Position numbers and translations under genes: made by a program. The notes under the pieces are model-generated. The model saw only the letters and a program-made list of their open reading frames with translations. It was not told the DNA's origin and made no database searches. Source: Anaeromyxobacter sp. Fw109-5 (GTDB lineage: Bacteria; Myxococcota; Myxococcia; Myxococcales; Anaeromyxobacteraceae). From it: 64,000 nt of DNA. Shown here piece after piece: positions 19,201 through 27,449 of the stretch (position 1 is the first letter of the stretch; every line of letters begins with the position of its first letter). The DNA lies in contig NC_009675.1 in assembly GCF_000017505.1 (NCBI RefSeq), positions 186,001-250,000 of the forward strand, given 5' to 3'.

Positions 19201-20770
19201 CACCGTCGAGGGCCGCCTGTCGGCGTCGGGTACGCTCGCCGCCCCGGTCGCGCGGGTCGAGCTCGCGGGCAGCGGCGTCGCCGTGGCCGGGCGCCCCCTC
19301 GGCGAGGTGTCGGTTCGCGCCGAGCACGCGAACGCGCGCACCCGGGCGCAAGCGGCCATCCGCGCGGTCGCGGGGGGCGTCGTCGAGCTGTCGGGGACGC
19401 TGGAGGCGGCGTTCGGGGTGGGCGTGCGCGGTCCGCCGCTGCGGGAGGCACCCCTCGACGCCCGCCTCGTGGCCCGCGGGCTCGACCTCGGGGTCCTCGC
19501 CGCGCTGCTCCCGGGCGTGGTGCGCAGCGCCGCCGGGCCGCTCACCGCCGACGTGACGGCGCACGGTCCGCTCGGGCGGCCGCGGCCCCGTGGCAAGGTG
19601 ACGCTGACCGACGGACGGCTCGCCGTCGCGGAGTACGGCGAGTGGACGGCCATCGCGCTCGACGCGGAGGTGAACGACGACACCCTCGAGCTCCGCACCC
19701 TGTCCGCTCGCCGGGGGCACGGCACGGTCCGCGTGTGGGGGGCCGCCCGCGCCCTGCGGGAGCAGAGCTCGCCGGTGGAGGCCCACGTCGAGGCGAGATC
19801 GCTCGTGATCCCCCGGTCCGGCCAGGAGCTCGCGACCATCGATGTCCGCGGGGACGCCACCGGGACGTACGCCCCCGACGCGCTGCGCCTCGAGGTGAAG
19901 ATCCCCGAGGGCACGCTGAAGCTCCCTCGGCAGACTCCGCGCGAGCTCCAGCAGCTGGAGCAGCGGCCGGACATCGTGGTGGGCAAGCCGAAGACCGACG
20001 AGCGGCGCCGGCGGTCCGGGGCCGGCGCGGGGCCCGGGGCGAAGCCGTTCGTGCTGGCGGTGCACGCCATGGCGCCCGGAAGGCTCTTCGTGAAGAGCGA
20101 CGATCCTCCCATGAACGTGGAGCTCAAGGCCGACGTGACCTACGAGCTGGCCGGCGGGAACGACTACACCTCGGGCGAGATCTCCGTGGTGCGCGGGTTC
20201 GTGGAGCCCATCGGCGGGCGCCACTTCGAGCTCGGCCGCGGGCGCGTCCAGTTCACCGGCGGCCCGCCGGCCGCGGCCATGCTCGACGTCGAGGCGACCT
20301 ACGAGAACCCGGAGGCGACGGTCACCGTCACGGTGACGGGCCCGGCGAGGGAGCCGGAGATCCGGCTCTCCTCGAAGCCGCCGCTCGACGAAGGGCAGAT
20401 CGCGATGCTGATCGCGACCGGCCGGACCGAGGTGAAGTCCGGCTCCGGGGACTCGAGCGCGTTCACGGGCGAGGAGGTCGGCAGGGCCGCGCTGGGCGCG
20501 GTGGCCACCCGGGCGTTCAAGAACCTCGTGGCGGACAAGCTCCCGCTCGACACGGTCGCCGTGGACTCGGGAGCGGTGCGGGCCGGAAAGTACGTGACGG
20601 ACAAGATCTACGTCGGCTACGTGCGGCGCTTCGACGCGGACGTCGAGCGCGGAGAGAACGAGAACGAGGCGCGCATCGAGTACCGGATCACGCCGCGCTG
20701 GACGGCCGAGTCGCGCTACGGCACTTCCGGCTCGGGCGGCGCCAGCCTGGTGTGGTCGAAGAGCTACTGA
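16253..20770 (+). CDS. tamB: TamB/AsmA-like translocation and assembly module, 1505 residues
   Basis: Periplasm-spanning bridge-like protein that partners TamA and, in Enterobacteria, contributes to phospholipid transport to the outer membrane. One N-terminal transmembrane anchor (about 10-33) is followed by more than 1100 residues of repeating amphipathic beta segments with many LSGTLE/LDAALEG-type turns, then the TamB/DUF490 C-terminal domain (about 1150-1505) with FVEPIGGRHFELGRGRVQFTGG and SSKPPLDEGQIAMLIATGR. The GTG start overlaps the tamA stop. The last seven bases overlap the end of the convergent membrane-protein gene. E. coli TamB is 1259 residues, so this one is longer. Confidence 0.94.
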   Translation: MRALVAALRVAGWGLLGLVALVGVLLSAVTLFATSKAGGPIVAREVIRLVDDALAGRFELAGVAVRPDGTVEVRGLRVFDPDEHLVLAVDRARVAIDVTQLRRRTVGAAIALDGPSVLLEEEEDGGLSLVRAFSAAHPGPPRPEGPRTPPRGPGLEVRVSALAIRGGDVWWVDADGATRLEARDLDLDARGAWQRSAADVELRLRGMLDLPVAAPLSLDVVASREGDRVRAPLLRASVGGTAVSLIGHLDVVTLAGRAAITRLDVDRAQARTVVPELGGGEDAAATVYAESDGAIATAAARVEPRDGGPALGRRADAAVALRLDGARALGFDLALERLDPSALHAAAPAGDVTLTGRGALVGSSLEDLRADVAVSVARSRLRRGELGPGEVVARAERGAYDVRRLTLRAPGLSLDGALRWRPGGAVSGRVDADAADLGVAMRNLGALLGKELPDLRGSARVEAALSGTERAPVARATVSAPALRSGGLAVGGVKLDVSAEGPLRRPTVSVEGVVAALRSGGDEIARGLVLRARLADEEAVVSASAALPAVGDRPFALDARGRLGPRRDRLALAQLAIAYPGARWTLTHPAELRFAGPSVDRLELVADAQRIALEGGLTPRGGLDAHAKLVGVDLTRLPPGVIPRNLGVAGLVSADARAGGTRRRPLLDASFDFRGGAVRGLAGLDGAGTARWDGRARRAAVTLGVARADGGSVDLSADLPIPLDRSPAAPLAARVRGRALPVAPVLAAAGAASPLQGTVELDAALEGTVGAPRVRADATLAEGAYEDLGPFAIAIALEDAGERAELRASAAYDGVRALVLEAAAPLDLSEVIAGPSEALAALRGAPVEANVAVPGLELAPLAGVRGIPAGLEGTLEVRAALAGTIDAPRGSIAVGLARGVVAGYRDVSAGLAVALEDARVALTGQVALGGDPVLRLGGALEAPPERLLPADRLERTPLQLEVVVPRVQLARAAGADSTLPLAGTVEGRLSASGTLAAPVARVELAGSGVAVAGRPLGEVSVRAEHANARTRAQAAIRAVAGGVVELSGTLEAAFGVGVRGPPLREAPLDARLVARGLDLGVLAALLPGVVRSAAGPLTADVTAHGPLGRPRPRGKVTLTDGRLAVAEYGEWTAIALDAEVNDDTLELRTLSARRGHGTVRVWGAARALREQSSPVEAHVEARSLVIPRSGQELATIDVRGDATGTYAPDALRLEVKIPEGTLKLPRQTPRELQQLEQRPDIVVGKPKTDERRRRSGAGAGPGAKPFVLAVHAMAPGRLFVKSDDPPMNVELKADVTYELAGGNDYTSGEISVVRGFVEPIGGRHFELGRGRVQFTGGPPAAAMLDVEATYENPEATVTVTVTGPAREPEIRLSSKPPLDEGQIAMLIATGRTEVKSGSGDSSAFTGEEVGRAALGAVATRAFKNLVADKLPLDTVAVDSGAVRAGKYVTDKIYVGYVRRFDADVERGENENEARIEYRITPRWTAESRYGTSGSGGASLVWSKSY

Positions 20771-21969
20771 CGGGCCCCGAGCGTCGCACCGCCCGGGCCG
20801 GCGCGCCCGCCGGTCGCGGCGTCCGCCGGCCCGCGCGCCTCGCGCCAGAGCGCCCGGGCGATGAGCGCCGCGAGCGCGAGCCAGAGCAGGGTGCGCACGA
20901 CGGCGGTGGGGTGGAACAGGTGGTCGCGGAACCACGGCTCCCAGCGCCGGGCCCGGACCTCGAACGCCACGTGGAAGTCCCAGATCGACACCGCGGTGAG
21001 CGCCGCGAACAGCGCGGCGGGGCCGGCCGCGAGCGCGCCCGCCAGGAAGCCGTACAGCGCGTACTGCGGGCTCCAGACCTTGTTCGTCGCGATCCAGACC
21101 ACCAGCGCCAGCGCGGTGGCGAGCCGCGCCGCGCGCGCGGCGTCGCCGCCGCGGCGGGCGGCGCAGGCGGTCGCGACGGCGCCGGCGATCGCGGCGGCCG
21201 CGAGGGGCCCGGCGGAGAGCGCCTCGAGGAGGGGGCCGCGCGGGACGGCGAGGGCCTGCCACACGGAGTTCTCGGCGCCCCGGCCGGCGTTGAAGCGGAA
21301 GAACCAGCTCCAGCGCTCGGGGGCGGCCAGCGCGAAGGGGAGGTTCACGGCGAGGACGACGCCGGCGAAGACCACCGCGTAGCGGAGGAGCGCACGCGGC
21401 CGGGTCGCGGCGAGCGCGGCGAGCGCGGCCGGGACGAGCGTCGCCGGGAAGAGCTTCGCCGACACGCCCAGCGCCGCCGCCGCCGCCCCCGCGCCGGCGC
21501 GGCCGCGCTCCTGCGCCAGCAGCGCGCCCGAGAGGAGGGCGATGGGGAGCACGTCCCAGTTCAGCCCCGCGTAGTAGACGAGCGCGGGCGTCGCCCCGAG
21601 CCACCAGGGCAGGGCGCCGGGGAGCCGCGCCAGGGCGAGGAGCGCGGCGGCGAGGCACGCGGCGAGGACCAGGTAGGTGGCGGTGAAGTGACCGAGCGCC
21701 CCTCCCGGCGCGTACGACGGGAGCCAGAGGGCGATCCCGAGCAGCACCGGGTACTCGATGCGGTCCTCGAGGTACGGGAGCGGGTGCGAACCCCCGAGGT
21801 AGCGATCGCCGTGCAGGGCGATGACGTCGGAGTAGCAGTGGTGCTGGAAGGACCAGAACCGGTAGCCCGGCCCGGCGTGGGCCGCGCCGCGGGCGACGTT
21901 GACGTAGCCCACGGCGAGCCACAGCCCAGCGAGCGCGGCGGTCACGACGAGCGAGCGGCGGCGGTCCAC
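20764..21969 (-). CDS. Multi-pass membrane protein, GT87/DUF2029-like glycosyltransferase
   Basis: 401 residues from the GTG at 21969. It has eight to ten hydrophobic segments, an early loop with HCYSDVIALHGDR ahead of LEDRIEYPVL, and NKVWSPQYALYGF near residue 300. These fit the GT-C fold polyprenyl-phosphate-mannose-dependent transferases (GT87/DUF2029), in which the acidic loop after the first helix is catalytic. The Asp in YSDVI and the Glu/Asp in EDRIEYP are candidates. Acceptor and sugar are unknown. The gene is divergent from dedA and overlaps the end of tamB by seven bases. Confidence 0.75.
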   Translation of the reverse strand: MDRRRSLVVTAALAGLWLAVGYVNVARGAAHAGPGYRFWSFQHHCYSDVIALHGDRYLGGSHPLPYLEDRIEYPVLLGIALWLPSYAPGGALGHFTATYLVLAACLAAALLALARLPGALPWWLGATPALVYYAGLNWDVLPIALLSGALLAQERGRAGAGAAAAALGVSAKLFPATLVPAALAALAATRPRALLRYAVVFAGVVLAVNLPFALAAPERWSWFFRFNAGRGAENSVWQALAVPRGPLLEALSAGPLAAAAIAGAVATACAARRGGDAARAARLATALALVVWIATNKVWSPQYALYGFLAGALAAGPAALFAALTAVSIWDFHVAFEVRARRWEPWFRDHLFHPTAVVRTLLWLALAALIARALWREARGPADAATGGRAGPGGATLGARQ

Positions 21970-22075
21970 GGCCAGGCAATAGCACGCGGCGCCGAAGCGG
22001 TCGCGGGAGGGGCGCGATGGGGCCGGGGCGCGGTTGGGAGCGGGCGCGGGGCCCCTTCTCGAATAACATCCGCGC

Positions 22076-22732
22076 GTGGCCTCCTTCTCCGGGCTCGCCC
22101 AGACGCTCGCCGACGCCGTCTCGCGGACCGGGCCGGCCGCGCCGGCCATCCTGTTCGCCGCGAGCTTCGTCGAGTACGTGTTCCCGCCGTTCCCGGGCGA
22201 CCTCGTCGTGGTGCTCGGCGCCTGGTACGCGGTGGACGGCGCGCTCTCCTGGCCCGCCACGTTCGTCTCGGTCACGGCCGGCGCCATGCTGGGGGCCTGG
22301 ATCGACTACCGGGTGGGCGCCGCCGTCGGCCGGCGCCTCGACCGGCGGCTCTCGGGGACTCGATCGCTCTCGGCGGAGAGGCTGCTCCGCTTCGAGGCGA
22401 GCTACCGGCGCTGGGGCGCGCTGCTGCTCGTCTCGAATCGGTTCTTCCCCGGCGTCCGCGCGTTCTTCTTCCTCGCCGCCGGCGCCGCGGGGATCCCCCT
22501 CCGCCGCGTGCTGCTGTACGGCGGGCTCTCCGCCGCGCTCTGGAACGCGGTGCTGCTCGGCGCGGGGGCCCTCTTCGCGCGCAACGTGGAGGAGCTCGTC
22601 CACCTGTTCGAGCACTACACGTACGCCGCGTGGTGGGCGCTCGGGGGCGTCGCCGCGGTCGCGCTCGCCGGCGCGCTGTGGCGCCGCCACGCCGCCCGCA
22701 AGGCCTCGCGCGCGGCCGGAGAGGAGCGATGA
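22076..22732 (+). CDS. DedA/VTT-family membrane protein
   Basis: 218 residues with about five hydrophobic segments. The DedA/VTT signatures are the early FVEYVFPPFPGDLVVVLGA, a glutamate-proline re-entrant region, and NRFFPGVRAFFFLAAGAAG, which holds the conserved Arg and Gly. DedA proteins move lipids across the inner membrane (undecaprenyl phosphate for some members) and affect membrane potential. The GTG at 22076 overlaps no ribosome site; GAATAACAT directly upstream is a probable -10. Its stop overlaps the next ATG (ATGA). Confidence 0.9.
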   Translation: MASFSGLAQTLADAVSRTGPAAPAILFAASFVEYVFPPFPGDLVVVLGAWYAVDGALSWPATFVSVTAGAMLGAWIDYRVGAAVGRRLDRRLSGTRSLSAERLLRFEASYRRWGALLLVSNRFFPGVRAFFFLAAGAAGIPLRRVLLYGGLSAALWNAVLLGAGALFARNVEELVHLFEHYTYAAWWALGGVAAVALAGALWRRHAARKASRAAGEER

Positions 22733-23703
22733 GCGCCGCGGCCGCCCTCGCGGCGCTGCTCGCCCTGGGGCTGCCGGAGGGCGCCGCGCGCTACCGCGTC
22801 GAGCTGGGCGGCGTGACGGTGGGCCTGGCGGAGCTCGAGCTCCGCTGCGGCCGGGAGCGCTGCCGCGCGCGGTGGGAGACGCGCCTGCGCCTGCCCGAGG
22901 AGGCGGGCGGGGCCGTGACGACGCGCCGCTTCGAGACCGAGCTCGATCGCGCGGGGCGCGCCGTCGGGCGGATGCGAAGGACCCGCGACGCCGAGATCGC
23001 GAGGCTGGAGGTCCCCTCGGGGCGGGTCCCGGCGGGCCTCGCCGAGGCGCTGCTCGCGACCGCCGCCGGTCGGGGCGAGGCGGCGTGCGTGGAGGTCTTC
23101 GAGGAGGAGACCCTCGCGACCGGCCGCGCCTGCGGCGCGTGGGAGGGCGACACGCTCCACGCGACCGTGCTCGGCGTCGAGGAGCGGGTGACGTTCGCGG
23201 CCGACGGCCTCCCCGAGACGGTCGCGCTCGCGAGCGACGGGGCGCGCTTCCTCCGCGATCGGCGCGCCGCCGTGCCCTCTCGCCCGCCGCGCCTCACGGC
23301 GCGCGTGGCCGGCCCGGGGGATCCCGCGCGCGCCGAGAGCTTCTGCGGCGTGCCGGTCGACCCTCCCCCGCCGCGGGCGCCGCCGGGGCTCCCCGCGCCG
23401 CGGGCGGCCGGCGAGAGCTGCCGCGAGAAGACCGCGGCCTACCTCGCGACCGCCGCCGCCGCCGGGCACGAGGGGCGCACCGCGATCGGCGTCGCGTGGG
23501 ACGGGGACGGCTTCGTGTGGCACGCGTGGGCGGAGCTCCTCGCGGACGGGAGCTGGGTGCCGGTGGATCCGTCGTTCGGAGAGCTGCCCGCGCGCGGTCC
23601 GCGCTTCACGGTGGCGCGCCACGGCGCCGGACGCGCGGCCGCCCTGGCCGCCGGGCGCCGCGTCCTCGCCTGCTGGGGCAGGGCGGGGGTGCTCGCTCGC
23701 TGA
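22729..23703 (+). CDS. Exported transglutaminase-like domain protein
   Basis: 324 residues with a short hydrophobic N-terminus. The C-terminal third has the transglutaminase-like catalytic triad in order: Cys231 (GESCREKT), His265 (FVWHAWAE) and Asp280 (WVPVDPSFGE). The first 220 residues contain repeated short strands (LELRCGRERCRARWETRL) like those of bacterial DUF3108/transglutaminase-associated proteins. It may act as a periplasmic peptidase or crosslinking enzyme; the substrate is unknown. It is translationally coupled to dedA, and GAGGAG precedes its start. Confidence 0.82.
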   Translation: MSAAAALAALLALGLPEGAARYRVELGGVTVGLAELELRCGRERCRARWETRLRLPEEAGGAVTTRRFETELDRAGRAVGRMRRTRDAEIARLEVPSGRVPAGLAEALLATAAGRGEAACVEVFEEETLATGRACGAWEGDTLHATVLGVEERVTFAADGLPETVALASDGARFLRDRRAAVPSRPPRLTARVAGPGDPARAESFCGVPVDPPPPRAPPGLPAPRAAGESCREKTAAYLATAAAAGHEGRTAIGVAWDGDGFVWHAWAELLADGSWVPVDPSFGELPARGPRFTVARHGAGRAAALAAGRRVLACWGRAGVLAR

Positions 23704-23748
23704 GCGCCGGTGCGGGCCCGCGCGCCGGCGCGGACGCATCTTGGAGGC

Positions 23749-24270
23749 GTGGACCTCATCGCTCTCTACGTCGAAGACCATCTCGCCCTCTCGCTCGGCG
23801 GCATCCGGCTCGCGCGCCGATCGCTCGGCGAGAACCGCGGCACGCCGTTCGCGGCGCCGCTGGAGCGGCTCATCCCCGACCTCGAGGAGGATCGCGACGT
23901 GCTGAAGGATCTCCTCCGGGCGCTCGGCGGCTCGCGGAGCGCGCTGAAGGAGGCGGCGGTCGTGCTCGGAGAGTACGCAGGCCGCCTCAAGCCCAACGGT
24001 CGCCTCCTGAGCTACTCGCCGCTCTCGCGGGTGTGGGAGCTCGAGGGGCTCCTCGCCGGCAGCGAGTCGCGCCGCGGAATGTGGAACGCGCTCGCCCGCG
24101 TGCAGCGCCAGGACCGGCGCCTCGAGGGCTTCGACTTCGCCGCGCTCGAGGCGCGCGCGCGGCGCCACCTCGACGAGCTCGAGCGCTGGCGGCTGCGCGC
24201 GGCCGAGGAGGCGTTCGGGCTCGCTCCGCGGCGCCGCTCGCGCGCCGCCACTCCCCAGCCCGCGCGCTGA
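23749..24270 (+). CDS. Helical protein of unknown function
   Basis: 173 residues from the GTG at 23749, which has a GGAGG ribosome site; an upstream in-frame extension lacks one. The protein looks wholly alpha-helical with a conserved-looking N-terminus VDLIALYVEDHLALSLGGIR and a second helix pair from 60 to 130. It ends in a basic Arg/Ala tail. No catalytic motif was recognised. It lies 45 bases after the transglutaminase-like gene and converges with the M20 peptidase gene. Confidence 0.7.
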   Translation: MDLIALYVEDHLALSLGGIRLARRSLGENRGTPFAAPLERLIPDLEEDRDVLKDLLRALGGSRSALKEAAVVLGEYAGRLKPNGRLLSYSPLSRVWELEGLLAGSESRRGMWNALARVQRQDRRLEGFDFAALEARARRHLDELERWRLRAAEEAFGLAPRRRSRAATPQPAR

Positions 24271-24285
24271 CGCGCGCTCCTCGCC

Positions 24286-25434
24286 TCAGGCGCCGCGGCG
24301 CGCGAGGAAGCGCAGGAACGCGCTGGCCTTCGGCACGAGCGTCGAGAGATCGACCTCCTCGCCCGCGGTGTGGAAGCCCCTGCCGCGCGGGCCGAGCCCG
24401 TCGATGGACGGGATCCCGGCCGCCCCCGTGGTGCAAGCGTCGGAGCCGCCGCCGACGAGCGGCGCCTCGCCGAGCCCGAGGCCGCTCTCCCGCTGGCAGT
24501 CGCCGTACTCCTTGGCGAGCGCGGAGGAGGCCTGCGTCCGCTCGAGGGGATCGCGCCACCCGCCGCGGGAGAGCGCGAGGGTCGTGCCGGGCACCGCCGC
24601 CTCGGCCGCGATCGCCTCCGCGGCCTCGGCGAGCGCGAGCCCGTCCGCGGCCGTCTCGAAGCGGAGGTCCACGTCGCAGCGCGCCTCGGCCGGGACGGTG
24701 TTCTTGGTCGTGCCGCCGGAGACGAGCCCCACGCTCACGGTGACGCCCCGCTCGTAGTCCGTGAGCCCCTGCACGCGGTCGACGAAGCGCGCGATCGACC
24801 AGATCGCGTTGCGACCCTTGTCGTGCTCGTTGCCGGCGTGGGAGGCGACGCCGCGCGCCTCGGCGTGGAGCGAGCCGACACCCTTGCGCCGCGTGACGAG
24901 CAGGTCGCCCGGACGGCCCGACTCGAACCCGAGGGCGCAGGCCGCGCCCTGGGCGTGGGTGCGGGTGAGGGGCTGCGACTCGGGGGATCCCACCTCCTCG
25001 TCGGCGACGAGGATGCCCCTCACCGCCACCCGCTCGAGCAGCCCCGCGCGCTTGGCGGCGACGAGGCCGAAGAGCATCACCACGATCCCGCCCTTCATGT
25101 CGAACACGCCCGGGCCCACCGCCCGGGCGCCGTCGCGGCGGAACCCCTCGAACGTCCCCGGCGGGAAGACCGTGTCGGTGTGGCCGAGCAGGAAGACCGG
25201 CGCGCCGTCCGCCGCGCCGGAGAAGAGCAGGTGGGGCCCGAAGCGCGCCGACGGGCGCAGCTCGACGGAGAGGCCGAGGGTGCGGAGCTGGCCCGCCACG
25301 AGGTTCGCCACCGACTGCACCCCGGCCTTGTTCCCGGTGAAGGAGTTCACCGTGACGAGCCGCTCGAGGAGCGACTCCATCGCGCCCCGCTGGCCTGCGA
25401 GCCAGGTGAGCGCGTCGTCGAGGCGAGCGGCCAT
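24286..25434 (-). CDS. M20-family zinc metallopeptidase, glutamate carboxypeptidase-like
   Basis: 382 residues from the ATG at 25434, which has an AAGGAGG ribosome site. Metal ligands and catalytic residues are visible: His85 and Asp87 in GHTDTVF, bridging Asp112 in FDMKGG, the Glu146-Glu147 pair in ADEEVGSPES, and the C-terminal GFHTAGEEVD that supplies the last histidine. The central dimerisation domain (about 180-290) contains KNTVPAEARCDVDLRF. It resembles carboxypeptidase G2 and ArgE/DapE-type hydrolases. The adjacent divergent argC-argB genes make an ArgE-like deacetylase role possible, but the CPG2-like signature fits a peptidase or amidohydrolase better. Confidence 0.87.
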   Translation of the reverse strand: MAARLDDALTWLAGQRGAMESLLERLVTVNSFTGNKAGVQSVANLVAGQLRTLGLSVELRPSARFGPHLLFSGAADGAPVFLLGHTDTVFPPGTFEGFRRDGARAVGPGVFDMKGGIVVMLFGLVAAKRAGLLERVAVRGILVADEEVGSPESQPLTRTHAQGAACALGFESGRPGDLLVTRRKGVGSLHAEARGVASHAGNEHDKGRNAIWSIARFVDRVQGLTDYERGVTVSVGLVSGGTTKNTVPAEARCDVDLRFETAADGLALAEAAEAIAAEAAVPGTTLALSRGGWRDPLERTQASSALAKEYGDCQRESGLGLGEAPLVGGGSDACTTGAAGIPSIDGLGPRGRGFHTAGEEVDLSTLVPKASAFLRFLARRGA

Positions 25435-25516
25435 GCGTCCTCCTTGTGCCGGGCGCCGGGGCGAGCTCGCCCTCGGCGGGCCGCGCCGGCCCCTGGCCGG
25501 GCGCGGGAGTCCCCGG

Positions 25517-25522
25517 TATAAG
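25517..25522 (+). promoter_or_regulatory. Probable -10 element of argC-argB
   Basis: TATAAG at 25517-25522 ends eight bases before the argC ATG. No convincing -35 hexamer is present at the usual spacing (CTGGCC at 25493-25498 is the nearest). No Shine-Dalgarno precedes argC. Confidence 0.4.
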
Positions 25523-25530
25523 GGCGGCCC

Positions 25531-26595
25531 ATGGCACCGGGCAAGCGCTACCGGGCCGCCGTGATCGGCGGCTCGGGGTACGGCGGGGCGGAGATGATCC
25601 GCCGGCTCCTCCTCCACTCCGACGTGGAGCTCGTGCGCGTCGCCTCCGTGGACTTCGTCGGCGAGCCGCTGGCCGCCGCGGATCCCGCGCTGGAGGGCGT
25701 CACCGACCTCGTCTTCGAGGGGATCCCGCCCGCGGAGGCGGCGCGGGGCGTGGACGTCGTCCTGCTCGGGCTGCCGCACACGGTCGCGGCGTCCAAGCTC
25801 CCGGAGCTCGCGGCGCTCCCGGGCCTGAAGGTCGTGGACATGAGCGGCGACTTCCGCCTGAAGGACGCCGCCGCCTACGAGCGCTGGTACAAGCACACCC
25901 ACCCCTGCCCGGAGCGGCTGCGCGACTTCGTGTACGGCCTCCCCGAGCTGAACCGGGAGTGGATCCGTGCCGCGCGGTTCGTCGCCTCGCCCGGCTGCTT
26001 CGCCACCACCATCGAGCTCGCGCTGCTGCCGCTCGCGCGGGCCGGGCTCCTCGAGGGCGTGGTCCACGTGCAGGGGATCACCGGGTCGTCGGGCTCGGGG
26101 GTCGCGCCGTCCGCGGGCACGCACCACCCGGTCCGCGCCGGCAACCTCCGCACCTACAAGCCGCTCGAGCACCAGCACGTGCCGGAGATCGTCGAGACGC
26201 TCGCCCAGGCCGGCGCGCGCGACCTGGCGCTGCGCTTCGTGCCGGTCTCCGCGCCGCTGTCGCGCGGCATCCTCGCCACCTGCTTCCTCGAGCTGCCGGA
26301 GGAGTGGACGCAGGAGCGGCTCGATCGGCTCTTCCGGGAGAGCTACGCGGGCGAGCCGTTCGTGCGCGTCCCGAGGAAGCGCCTGCCCGAGGTCGCGGCG
26401 GTCTCGGGCTCGAACTACGCCGAGGTGGGCGTCGCGGCGGGGCCGCCGCGCGCCGGGCGGCGCACCGTCACCTGCTTCGGCGCGACCGACAACCTCGTGA
26501 AGGGCGGGGCGGGGCAGGCGATCCAGAACATGAACCTCATGCTCGGGCTCGACGAGAAGGCCTCGCTCGCCGATCCCGGTCCGTGGCCGCCATGA
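25531..26595 (+). CDS. argC: N-acetyl-gamma-glutamyl-phosphate reductase
   Basis: Third step of arginine synthesis: NADPH-dependent reduction of N-acetylglutamyl phosphate to the semialdehyde. The 354-residue protein starts with the Rossmann motif VIGGSGYGGAEMIRRLL and has the catalytic cysteine in VASPGCFATT, about residue 154. The ending FGATDNLVKGGAGQAIQNMNL is the type 1 ArgC signature. Its TGA overlaps the ATG of argB. Confidence 0.97.
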   Translation: MAPGKRYRAAVIGGSGYGGAEMIRRLLLHSDVELVRVASVDFVGEPLAAADPALEGVTDLVFEGIPPAEAARGVDVVLLGLPHTVAASKLPELAALPGLKVVDMSGDFRLKDAAAYERWYKHTHPCPERLRDFVYGLPELNREWIRAARFVASPGCFATTIELALLPLARAGLLEGVVHVQGITGSSGSGVAPSAGTHHPVRAGNLRTYKPLEHQHVPEIVETLAQAGARDLALRFVPVSAPLSRGILATCFLELPEEWTQERLDRLFRESYAGEPFVRVPRKRLPEVAAVSGSNYAEVGVAAGPPRAGRRTVTCFGATDNLVKGGAGQAIQNMNLMLGLDEKASLADPGPWPP

Positions 26596-27407
26596 AGACC
26601 ATCGTGCTGAAGCTGGGCGGGGAGCTCGTCCACGCCCCCGAGCTGGACGTCATCGCGCGCGACCTGCGCGTCCTCGTCGACGGCTTCAACCGCGTGGCCA
26701 TCGTCCACGGCGGCGGGCCGCAGGCGTCCGCCCTGCAGAAGACCCTCGGCCTCGAGACGCGGATGGTCGCGGGCCGCCGCTACACCGACGCGCAGACGCT
26801 CGAGGTGATGAAGTACGTGGTCGCCGGCCAGCTCAACGTCGATCTGTGCGGGCGGCTGCTCGCGAACGGGGTCATGGGCGTCGGGCTCCACGGGGCGAGC
26901 GGCCACGTGGTCCAGGCCCGCCGGCGGCCGCCGCGGGTCATGAAGGGCGCCGGGCCCGAGCCGGTCGACCTCGGGCTCGTCGGCGACGTGCTCGGCTTCA
27001 ACCTGCCGCTCCTCGGCGATCTCTTCGAGCGGCGCTACGTCCCGGTCATCGCCTGCCTCGGCTGCGACGCCCAGGGCCAGGCGCTGAACATCAACGGCGA
27101 CACGGTCGCGAGCCAGCTCGCCGGCGCGCTCGAGGCGGACGCGCTCGTGCTCGTCACCTCCACCCCCGGCGTGCTGCGCGACGTGAACGACCCGTCCTCC
27201 CGCATCCCGCACATCACCCACGCGGAGTTCGAGCGGATGGTGGCGGACGGCACGATCTCGGGCGGGATGATCCCCAAGCTCGAGGAGTCGTTCGCGGTGC
27301 TCGACTCGGGCGCGAAGTCGGTGGTCATCGTCGGCAAGCTCGGCGAGGGCGATCTCGCCCACGCGGTGCTGAACCCCGGCAGCGCCGGGACCGTGCTGGT
27401 CGGCTGA
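26592..27407 (+). CDS. argB: Acetylglutamate kinase
   Basis: Second step of arginine synthesis: phosphorylation of N-acetylglutamate. In the 271-residue amino-acid-kinase fold protein, KLGGE near residue 8 and IVHGGGPQ near 38 bind ATP and substrate, and ISGGMIPKLEE near residue 218 completes the active site. The N-terminal helix that makes some ArgB enzymes arginine-sensitive hexamers is missing, so feedback inhibition is less likely. It is coupled to argC by an ATGA overlap. Confidence 0.96.
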   Translation: MKTIVLKLGGELVHAPELDVIARDLRVLVDGFNRVAIVHGGGPQASALQKTLGLETRMVAGRRYTDAQTLEVMKYVVAGQLNVDLCGRLLANGVMGVGLHGASGHVVQARRRPPRVMKGAGPEPVDLGLVGDVLGFNLPLLGDLFERRYVPVIACLGCDAQGQALNINGDTVASQLAGALEADALVLVTSTPGVLRDVNDPSSRIPHITHAEFERMVADGTISGGMIPKLEESFAVLDSGAKSVVIVGKLGEGDLAHAVLNPGSAGTVLVG

Positions 27408-27449
27408 GCTCCCGCGCCGCGGCCTCCGCCGACGGGGCCCCGGCCGCGC

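Noticed and set aside
18026-22690. A 1554-codon minus-strand open frame opposite tamB and dedA
   Set aside because: His/Arg/Gly-rich low-complexity antisense shadow with no domain.
16207-23703. A 2498-codon plus-strand open frame, the longest in the window
   Set aside because: It is Arg/Gly/Pro-rich shadow through tamB and the genes beyond; only its final part (22729-23703) is the real transglutaminase-like gene.
27418-27448. CGCGGCC/GGCCGCG inverted repeat between argB and the radical SAM gene as a terminator
   Set aside because: Seven-base arms of GGCC type arise often by chance at this GC content and the loop of 17 bases is long.
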